A DNA stretch of 5,138 bases. Origin: Thermus sp. JCM 17653. GTDB lineage: Bacteria; Deinococcota; Deinococci; Deinococcales; Thermaceae. Shown here piece by piece: positions 1-3,933 of the stretch. Both the position numbers and the translations under genes were made by a program. The notes under the pieces were generated by a model, which did no database searches, had not been told where the DNA came from, and worked only from the letters and a program-made list of their open reading frames with translations. The number at the start of each line of letters is the position of its first letter. The first letter of the stretch is position 1. The stretch is from NCBI GenBank assembly GCA_001311585.1, contig BBBN01000125.1, positions 1-5,138 on the forward strand, read 5' to 3'.

Positions 1-147
1 CCCATCCGGCGCACCTTCGGCGAGGTGGCCCCGGGGGAGGCCTTGGCCTACCTGGGGAGCGCCGGGCTCTTGGAGATCGCCCTTAACGGGGGCAGCGCCC
101 GGGAGGCCCTGGGCCTAAAGGAGGGGATGCCCGTGGAGCTCCTCTAA
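1..147 (+). CDS. SAM hydrolase / SAM-dependent halogenase-fold protein (DUF62 family), C-terminal fragment
   Basis: This is the last 48 codons of a gene that begins before the window, read in frame 1 and ending at TAA (145-147). The fragment contains TFGEVAPGEALAYLGSAG followed by LEIALNGGSAREALGL and ends in GMPVELL. That matches the C-terminal beta-barrel domain of the DUF62 family (SAM hydroxide adenosyltransferases and the related chlorinase/fluorinase enzymes), where a G-S-x-G-x-L-E-I-A-x-N segment lines the adenine pocket. Family members usually hydrolyse S-adenosylmethionine to adenosine and methionine; the halogenating versions are rare, so hydrolysis is the likelier activity. The catalytic N-terminal domain is outside the window, so this cannot be confirmed. 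The stop codon lies inside the left end of the repeat element at 144-247. The gene converges with surE. Confidence 0.75.
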   Translation, partial: PIRRTFGEVAPGEALAYLGSAGLLEIALNGGSAREALGLKEGMPVELL

Positions 148-247
148 GTACCCCGCTCTGGCGCAAGCCAGAGCGGGGGCCCAAAAGAGCTTTGCCGAGC
201 CTTATTTCGGGCAACCCATGTTGCGAAACCAAGGCGCGGGCACTTAG
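144..247 (-). repeat. Intergenic inverted-end element, copy A
   Basis: This 104-bp block fills the whole gap between two convergent genes. Its ends are CTAAGTACCCCGC (left) and, on the minus strand from the right, CTAAGTGCCCGC, so they form terminal inverted repeats. The match extends outward to CCTCTAAGT on both sides (141-250). Read on the minus strand it shares TTGGTTTCGC, ATGGG and TGCCCGAAA, then TTTTGGG plus CCCCC, then a hairpin and TACTTAG, in the same order as the block at 2756-2847. About 38 of the first 43 bases agree. Both ends carry a stop codon: TAA at 145-147 for the upstream gene and at 246-244 for surE. I do not recognise a named family. A MITE-like non-autonomous element and a structured 3' intergenic module are both possible. 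Confidence 0.8.
151..178 (+). terminator. 12-bp perfect hairpin with GCAA loop in copy A
   Basis: CCCCGCTCTGGC (151-162) pairs perfectly with GCCAGAGCGGGG (167-178) around a GCAA tetraloop of the GNRA class on the plus strand. It starts 3 bases after the stop codon of the upstream plus-strand gene, so it could end that transcript or protect its 3' end. No T-run follows (the next bases are GCCCAAAAG), so it is not a textbook intrinsic terminator. It is also the terminal stem of element A. Confidence 0.5.
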
Positions 248-989
248 AGGTCCTGGGCCAGGCGGGCCAGCTCGGCGAGGAACTCGCTGGCGGTGAAGTC
301 CAGGCTCACCGGGGTGAGGGAGATGTACCCCTGGCGCACCGCCCAGAGGTCCGTTCCCTCCTCCTCTTCCCCCACGGGGGTGCCGGCGATCCAGTAGTAG
401 GGGCGGCCCTCGGGGTCCAGGCGCTCCACCACCCGGTCCTCAAAGCGGTGGGTGGAAAGCCGGGTCACCCGGACTCCCCTGGGGCCCCGGCGGGAAAGTT
501 CACGTTGAGGAGGACCCCTTTGGGAAGGCCCCGCTCCACCACCTTCCTGGCGATGCGCACCGCCCACTCCGCCGCGCGGGCGAAGTTCGGCTCCTCCGCG
601 GTGTCCAGGCTGAAGGCGATGGAGGGGATGCCCAAGGAGGTGCCCTCGAGGGCCGCCGCCACCGTGCCCGAGTGGGTGAGGTCCAGGCCCAGGTTCACCC
701 CGATGTTGATCCCGGAGACCAAGAGGTCCGGCCGCCCGAGGAGGTGGACCCCCAGGACCACGCAGTCCGCCGGGGTGCCGTCCACCCGGTAGGCGGGGAT
801 CTCCCCGAAGCCGGCGCTTTGGGTGTGCTTGAAGCGCAAGGGGCGGCGGACGGTGATGCCGTGGCCCACCGCCGACTGCTCCACGTCGGGGGCCACCACG
901 TACACCTCTCCCAGGGCCCGCATGGCTAGGCCCAAGGCCTTGATGCCGGGGGAAAAGATGCCGTCGTCGTTGGAAACGAGGATACGCAT
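244..989 (-). pseudogene. surE: SurE 5'/3'-nucleotidase (survival protein E), frameshifted
   Basis: SurE is a metal-dependent phosphatase acting on nucleoside monophosphates. The first frame (989 down to about 486) opens with MRILVSNDDG, which holds the metal ligands D8 and D9. It continues with S39 in EQSAVGHGIT, the YRVDGTPADCV segment (68-77), N95 in SGINIG, HSGT (106-109), and NVNFPAG (162-168). Translation in this frame then stops after six more codons. The family C-terminus, including PYYWIAGTPVGEEEEGTD and a LDFTASEFL tail, continues one frame over to TAA at 246-244. The switch lies in a GGGGCCCC tract (481-488 on the plus strand). Adding one G or C restores a 248-aa protein, a normal length for the family. 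I chose ATG 989 because NDDG then sits at the expected position. A sequencing error is as likely as a true mutation. The upstream csp terminator suggests separate transcription. Confidence 0.85.
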
Positions 990-995
990 GCCTTA

Positions 996-1001
996 AGCCT
1001 A
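996..1001 (-). promoter_or_regulatory. Possible leaderless -10 element for surE
   Basis: On the minus strand TAGGCT (1001-996) matches the TANNNT pattern of a -10 hexamer and lies exactly 6 bases before the surE ATG (989). Transcription would then start at the ATG. No proper Shine-Dalgarno sequence precedes the gene, which fits. I see no convincing -35, and the hexamer abuts the U-rich tail of the csp terminator. Confidence 0.35.
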
Positions 1002-1033
1002 AAAGAAAGGACCCCCTAAAGGGGGTCCTTTCT
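1001..1033 (-). terminator. Strong intrinsic terminator after csp
   Basis: On the minus strand a perfect 13-bp stem, AGAAAGGACCCCC paired with GGGGGTCCTTTCT (1033-1021 with 1016-1004), encloses a 4-base loop. The transcript continues as TTT at 1003-1001, giving the 3' tail TTTCTTTTAGG. It lies 12 bases after the restored csp stop codon and 11 bases upstream of the surE ATG. It therefore separates csp from surE. Confidence 0.88.
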
Positions 1034-1045
1034 GGGCCACCGGCT

Positions 1046-1250
1046 TTAGATGCGGCGAACCTTTTTGGCCTGGGGGCTTGCCGCCCCGGCCGGGCTCCAC
1101 CTCAAACTCCACCTGCTCCCCTTCGTTCAGGGTGCGGAAGCCATCGGCCTCAATGGCCGTGAAGTGCACGAACACGTCGGGACCCTCTTCCTGCTGGATG
1201 AACCCGTAGCCTTTTTCCGCGTTGAACCACTTGACGGTACCCTTCTTCAT
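1046..1250 (-). CDS. csp: Cold-shock protein (CspA family), frameshifted near the C-terminus
   Basis: This is a small single-stranded nucleic-acid-binding OB-fold protein, expected to act as an RNA chaperone. From ATG 1250 it reads [18 protein letters not shown], which holds RNP1 (KGYGFI, 13-18), then VFVHF (RNP2, 26-30), then [18 protein letters not shown] (37-54). After K58 the frame breaks at a run of five C (1072-1076 on the plus strand, minus-strand reading). The frame one over gives QAKKVRRI and a TAA at 1048-1046, a typical Csp ending. The family usually has K-G-P-Q-A here, so two G have probably been lost; one extra C is the alternative. The restored length is 67-68 aa, normal for the family. 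The uncorrected frame runs to 999 through the terminator, giving an 83-aa product with an unrelated tail. AAGGAG (1260-1255) four bases before ATG is a good ribosome binding site. Confidence 0.88.
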
Positions 1251-1297
1251 GTTTCTCCTTCATCCCGAAAACCCGCATGGCTTTCCAGGGACTCCTT

Positions 1298-1326
1298 ACT
1301 ATCCCACGCCTTCAGGGGAAAGTCAA
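1298..1326 (-). promoter_or_regulatory. csp promoter
   Basis: On the minus strand TTGACT (1326-1321) and GATAGT (1303-1298) are separated by exactly 17 bases, a good housekeeping sigma-factor promoter. The predicted start near 1291 gives an untranslated leader of about 40 bases, ending in the AAGGAG ribosome binding site. Cold-shock genes are often controlled through their leaders, but I see no strong hairpin in this one. Confidence 0.7.
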
Positions 1327-1333
1327 GCCCCCC

Positions 1334-1360
1334 TTGCGACGGCCTCCATGGGTATAGAAT
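1334..1360 (+). promoter_or_regulatory. Promoter for the PP2C gene, leaderless geometry
   Basis: TAGAAT (1355-1360) fits the TANNNT -10 pattern and is followed by 6 bases and then the GTG start at 1367, so the transcript should begin at or next to the start codon. TTGCGA (1334-1339) is a possible -35, but the 15-base spacing is short. No Shine-Dalgarno sequence precedes the gene, which supports a leaderless message. It lies back to back with the csp promoter. Confidence 0.55.
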
Positions 1361-1366
1361 TCCCTC

Positions 1367-2290
1367 GTGCCCGGCCTCGCCTTCGCCGAAAGGACCCACC
1401 CCGGCCTCAAGCGCTCCAAAAACGAGGACGCCGTGGGCCACCTCCTCACCCCTTGGGGCGGGGTCTTCGTGGTGGCCGACGGGATGGGGGGGCACCGCAC
1501 CGGGGAGGTGGCGGCCAGGCTGGCCGTGGAAAGCATCCTCGGCCACTTCCAGGAGGCTGAGCCCTCCCCCAAGGCCCTCCTGGAGGCCTTTGAGCGGGCC
1601 AACGCCCGCATCCACCAGGAGGCCCAGCGGCCGGAAAACCGGGGCATGGGCACCACGGCCACCTGCCTCCTCCTGGACCTGCCCTACGCCCTGGTGGCCC
1701 ACGTGGGGGACTCGAGGGCCTACCTCCTCCGGGGGGAGGAGTTTGCCCTCCTCACCGAGGACCATTCCTGGGTGGCGGAAAGGGTGCGCCAAGGCCTCCT
1801 CACCGTGGAAGAGGCCCGGACCCACCGCTGGCGCAACGTGATCACCAACGCCTTGGGCTCCTTTCCCCAGGCCCGGGTGGACCTGCTGGGGCTTAAGCTC
1901 GCCCCGGGGGACACCTTCCTCCTCTGCAGCGACGGGCTTTCTGGGGTCCTGGAGGACCGGACCCTCAAGGAGGTGCTGAAACACTTCCCTCCCGAGGAGG
2001 CTGCCCGGCGCCTGGTGGAGCTGGCCAACGAGTGGGGAGGGCCCGACAACATCAGCGCCATCGTGGTGAGGGTGCCGGAGGAGCTCCCCCAGTCCACCCG
2101 CCCCTACGCCCTACCCCTGGAGGCCGCCCGGGGAGCCCCGGTGCGCCTCAAGCTCGGGGAGGAGCCCGAGGAGCTCCCCACCCAGGTCCTGGAGCCCAGG
2201 AGGCCCGGGCTGGGTTGGCGGGACTTCCTTCTCATCCTGCTCTGGATCGTGGTGGTGGCCTACATCCTCCTGGGCTACTTCCGCCCCTGA
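1367..2290 (+). CDS. PP2C-type Ser/Thr protein phosphatase with C-terminal transmembrane anchor
   Basis: This is a 307-aa metal-dependent phosphatase of the bacterial PP2C/Stp group, which removes phosphate from Ser/Thr residues phosphorylated by Hanks-type kinases. All core motifs are present in order: KNEDA (18-22), VADGMGGH (36-43, metal ligands D38 and G39), GTT (95-97), VGDSRAYLL (113-121), DHS (132-134), LCSDGL (186-191, D189) and GGPDNIS (224-230, D227). The catalytic domain ends near residue 237. A Pro/Glu-rich linker follows, then a hydrophobic helix at about 287-304 (FLLILLWIVVVAYILLGY) with RP after it, so the catalytic domain should sit on the cytoplasmic face of the membrane. The start is GTG 1367; it places the family N-terminus correctly and no in-frame ATG lies nearby. 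No kinase gene is in the window, so its partner is unknown. ndk begins 21 bases downstream. Confidence 0.93.
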   Translation: MPGLAFAERTHPGLKRSKNEDAVGHLLTPWGGVFVVADGMGGHRTGEVAARLAVESILGHFQEAEPSPKALLEAFERANARIHQEAQRPENRGMGTTATCLLLDLPYALVAHVGDSRAYLLRGEEFALLTEDHSWVAERVRQGLLTVEEARTHRWRNVITNALGSFPQARVDLLGLKLAPGDTFLLCSDGLSGVLEDRTLKEVLKHFPPEEAARRLVELANEWGGPDNISAIVVRVPEELPQSTRPYALPLEAARGAPVRLKLGEEPEELPTQVLEPRRPGLGWRDFLLILLWIVVVAYILLGYFRP

Positions 2291-2296
2291 GCCTGC

Positions 2297-2302
2297 TAGA
2301 CT
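2297..2302 (+). promoter_or_regulatory. Possible -10 element before ndk
   Basis: TAGACT (2297-2302) lies 9 bases before the ndk ATG, in the 21-base gap after the PP2C gene. It could give ndk an almost leaderless transcript of its own. AGGGG (2306-2310) ends only one base before ATG, too close to be a good ribosome binding site. Read-through from the PP2C promoter is equally possible. Confidence 0.25.
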
Positions 2303-2311
2303 TCTAGGGGT

Positions 2312-2725
2312 ATGGAGCGGACCTTCGTGATGGTCAAACCCGACGGCTTCCGGCGCGGCCTGGTGGGGGAGATCCTCGCCCGCTTTGAGCGCAAGGGTTT
2401 CCGGCTGGTGGGGCTCAAGCTCTTGAAGATCTCCCGGGAGCTTGCCGAGCGGCACTACGCCGAGCACCGGGAGAAGCCCTTTTTCCCCGGCCTGGTGAGC
2501 TTCATCACCTCGGGGCCGGTGGTGGCCATGGTCCTGGAGGGCCCGGGAGTGGTGGCCGAGGTGCGGAAGATGATGGGGGCCACCCACCCCAAAGACGCCC
2601 TCCCCGGCACCATCCGGGGGGACTACGCCACCACCATTGACGAGAACGTCGTCCACGGCTCGGCCACCCTCGAGGACGCCGAGAGGGAGATCGCCCTCTT
2701 CTTCCGCCCCGAGGAGCTGCTTTGA
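2312..2725 (+). CDS. ndk: Nucleoside diphosphate kinase
   Basis: Ndk transfers the gamma phosphate of ATP to nucleoside diphosphates through a phosphohistidine and balances NTP and dNTP pools in the cytoplasm. The 137-aa product is the usual length. It starts with [16 protein letters not shown], which includes the active-site lysine K9. It contains [15 protein letters not shown] (55-69), PGTIRGDYA (98-106) and the signature NVVHGSAT (112-119) with the catalytic H115. It ends with [12 protein letters not shown]. The sequence is very close to what I remember of the T. thermophilus enzyme. ATG 2312 is the natural start. It follows the PP2C gene closely on the same strand and may be co-transcribed. 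An intrinsic terminator lies at 2791-2810. Confidence 0.97.
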   Translation: MERTFVMVKPDGFRRGLVGEILARFERKGFRLVGLKLLKISRELAERHYAEHREKPFFPGLVSFITSGPVVAMVLEGPGVVAEVRKMMGATHPKDALPGTIRGDYATTIDENVVHGSATLEDAEREIALFFRPEELL

Positions 2726-2790
2726 GGACCCCGGTGCGGGGGGCCTTCCCGGCCGCTAAGTGCCCGCACGTTGGTTTCGCGAGATGGGAT

Positions 2791-2810
2791 GCCCGAAAAG
2801 GGCTTTTTTT
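2791..2810 (+). terminator. Intrinsic terminator for ndk, inside copy B
   Basis: GCCC (2791-2794), a GAAAA loop and GGGC (2800-2803) are followed by seven T (2804-2810). The stem is short but GC-only with a good T-run. It is placed to end the ndk transcript 66 bases after its stop. The small CCCCG/CGGGG hairpin at 2729-2741 has no T-run and is less likely to be the terminator. Confidence 0.65.
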
Positions 2811-2818
2811 GGGGCCCC

Positions 2819-2840
2819 CACCGCGGCGAAAGCCGCGGTG
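2819..2840 (+). other. 9-bp perfect hairpin with GAAA loop in copy B
   Basis: CACCGCGGC (2819-2827) and GCCGCGGTG (2832-2840) enclose a GAAA tetraloop. It occupies the same position in the element as the 12-bp stem at 151-178, directly after CCCCC and before TACTTAG. The paired bases differ from those of copy A. On the minus strand it begins 4 bases after the NYN stop and could mark that transcript's 3' end, but no T-run follows. Confidence 0.6.
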
Positions 2841-2843
2841 TAC

Positions 2844-3391
2844 TTAGGCCCCTACCCTTCCTCTGGCCCCTGGGGGAGGGTTTGCCCGTAGGCGTTCCCA
2901 AGGGAAGTCGTCCAGGGGGTAGAAGCGGTCCGCCTGCTGGGCCAGGCGGTGGGAGGAGAGGGCGTGGAAGGTGGTGTTCTCCACCTGCTTGCCCATGTCC
3001 TGCACCACCCGCACCACCTCGGCGAAGTCCCCGTCCCCGGAGACCAAAACCGCCACGTCGTAGGCGTCGGCGTAGGCCAGGCGCAGGATGTCGATGGCGA
3101 TCTGGATGTCCACCCCCTTCTCCACGAAGCCGTCTGCCCGCCGCTCCAGCCTTCCCAGGCGCACGGCCACGTAGGCACCCGCTTCAGGTAGTTGAGGAAG
3201 CTCTGGTGGGCCTTGGCGGCGGGGTCTTCGGGGGGGAGGGGGGCGTTATAGTAGTAGGCCCGAAGCAGCTTCCTCCCGGCGGTGAGGAGGGTGATGAACT
3301 CCACGAAGTTCAGCCGGTAATCCGAACCCAGGTGCTGCACCAACCCCTTGTAGAGGTTGGAGCCATCGATAAATATGGCTACCCTTTCCAT
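2844..3391 (-). pseudogene. NYN-domain (LabA/DUF88, PIN-like) putative ribonuclease, frameshifted
   Basis: NYN proteins have a PIN-like fold and are thought to be metal-dependent RNases. From ATG 3391 the product begins MERVAIFIDGSNLYKGL; D9 and N12 in the IDGSN motif are the first acidic and polar active-site positions. After RVP (71-73) the frame breaks, where one C appears lost from a CC pair (3174-3175 on the plus strand). The next frame supplies YVAVRLGRLERR, VEKGVDIQIAIDILRL (90-105, D95 and D101) and YDVAVLVSGDGDFAEVV (111-127, D120 and D122), the hallmark second half. Restored length is 182 aa, normal for single-domain members. A GTG at 3415 would add eight residues; I prefer ATG 3391 because it begins directly at the first beta strand. 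The gene ends at the TAA of copy B. Its target is unknown. The indel may be a sequencing error. Confidence 0.85.
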
Positions 3392-3419
3392 ACGGGCCCG
3401 CCCCTTCCCGGGCACCCTC

Positions 3420-3425
3420 AGTTTA
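3420..3425 (-). promoter_or_regulatory. Possible -10 element for the NYN gene
   Basis: TAAACT on the minus strand (3425-3420) fits TANNNT. It would give a leader of about 22 bases before ATG 3391, with AAGGGG (3406-3401) as a loose ribosome binding site. No good -35 is visible, so this is weak. Confidence 0.25.
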
Positions 3426-3442
3426 TCCCCTAAGGGTGAGAA

Positions 3443-3512
3443 GGTTTATAGCCCACCGCTCCTTTGAGCGGTGGGGGAGGGTATACCGCTTTCGGCTTAG
3501 CCTTTTCGGGCA
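3443..3512 (-). repeat. Structured intergenic block, possible diverged relative of copies A and B
   Basis: The 105-bp gap between folB and the NYN gene holds a perfect 10-bp stem, CCCACCGCTC (3452-3461) with GAGCGGTGGG (3466-3475) and a CTTT loop on the plus strand. It is flanked by GGTTTATA and TATACC, which can pair further with one bulged T. On the minus strand TGCCCGAAAAGG (3512-3501) precedes CCCCCACCGC at the stem, the same order as in copy B, where both strings also occur. The CTAAGT ends are missing, so this could be a decayed member or a separate hairpin. No T-run follows on either strand. Confidence 0.4.
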
Positions 3513-3520
3513 GGCAAATC

Positions 3521-3924
3521 CTACCACGCCTTTCCCATGAGCGCAAGATGAGGGAAGAAAATGCGCTCTAAGAGCGCTTTTTTTTGCGTTTCCGCGTACA
3601 CGTCGCGGAAGACGCCGGGGATGGGAGCGTGGGGCTTGTGGACCCGCACCCGCACGGCCTGGAGGCGGGGAAAGGCCTCCATGAGGGCTTCCGCCAGGTG
3701 GTCCGCCAGGGCCTCTATCAGGTAGAAGCGGCGGTGGCGCACCGCCTCTTCCACCAGGGCGTAGACGGCGGCGTAGTCCACGGTCTCCTCGAGGCGGTCC
3801 CCCCTGCCCTCAAAGGGCACCGTAAGCCAGAGGTCCACCACGAAGCGGGCCCCAAGCCGCCCTTCCTCGGGCATGACCCCGTGGCGCCCGTAAAACTCCA
3901 GGCCCAAAAGGGCGATCTCCCCAT
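3521..3924 (-). CDS. folB: Dihydroneopterin aldolase, start region frameshifted
   Basis: FolB converts 7,8-dihydroneopterin to 6-hydroxymethyl-dihydropterin and glycolaldehyde in folate synthesis. Visible motifs are GLEFYGRHGVMPEEGRLG, ETVDYAAVY, LIEALADHLAEA and VRVHKPHAPIPG, which hold the expected acidic residues and the active-site lysine (K97 in the restored numbering). The main frame is open only from a TTG at 3907. AGGAGGTG (3935-3928) lies just upstream of an ATG at 3924 that is out of frame by one. One more G in the run after AT (3922-3919, four G on the minus strand) would give MGEIALLG joined to LEFYG, so a one-base deletion is likely. At the other end the frame passes an A8 run (3585-3578) and a terminator-like hairpin to TAG 3523-3521, giving 134 aa instead of the usual 118-120. 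With seven A it would stop at TAG 3570-3568 after about 118 aa. The ribosome binding site overlaps the folP stop. Confidence 0.88.
3558..3577 (-). terminator. Hairpin with T-rich flanks on both strands at the folB 3' end
   Basis: On the minus strand GCGCTC (3577-3572) and GAGCGC (3568-3563) enclose a TTA loop and are followed by ATTTTCTT. An A8 run (3585-3578) precedes the stem. On the plus strand the same stem is followed by eight T, so it would terminate in both directions. It lies inside the folB frame as given, about 40 bases before the stop. That is odd unless folB normally ends at or before the hairpin. Confidence 0.6.
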
Positions 3925-3933
3925 CCTCACCTC

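Larger units (their letters stand above)
2756..2847 (+). repeat. Intergenic inverted-end element, copy B
   Basis: This 92-bp block is related to 144-247 but lies in the opposite orientation. It begins CTAAGTGCCCGC and ends GCGGTGTACTTAG, so its ends are inverted repeats (CTAAGTGCCCGC against CTAAGTACACCGC). It shares TTGGTTTCGC, ATGGG, TGCCCGAAA and TTTTGGGGCCCCC with copy A. Its middle is about 12 bases shorter. It again lies between convergent genes (ndk and the NYN gene), and its right end supplies the TAA stop of the NYN gene (2846-2844). On the ndk side the stop (TGA, 2723-2725) lies 30 bases before the element. No open reading frame is contained in it. Confidence 0.8.

Noticed and set aside
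144..247. CRISPR repeat or array
   Set aside because: There is one copy per locus, with no repeat-spacer periodicity, and the repeats of the Thermus arrays I know do not match.
478..490. Programmed -1 frameshift in surE
   Set aside because: The frame here reads GGG GCC CCA, which is not a canonical X XXY YYZ slippery heptamer, and SurE is not known to need frameshifting. A base loss in the homopolymer is simpler.
1050..1841. Long open frame of 263 codons on the plus strand
   Set aside because: It overlaps csp on the other strand, the divergent promoters and the PP2C gene in another frame. Its Pro/Ser/Arg-rich composition is typical of a shadow frame in GC-rich DNA.
1247..1984. 245-codon minus-strand frame opposite the PP2C gene
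   Set aside because: It is a Gly/His/Val-rich antisense shadow of a well-supported gene, without recognisable domains.
2729..2741. Main ndk terminator at the CCCCG/CGGGG hairpin
   Set aside because: The stem is only 5 bp with a 3-base loop and is followed by GGCC, not T. The hairpin with seven T at 2791-2810 is better.
2756..2847. Complete insertion sequence
   Set aside because: At 92 bases it holds no transposase gene, and the two window copies have no clear longer target duplication beyond the CTAAG-type ends.
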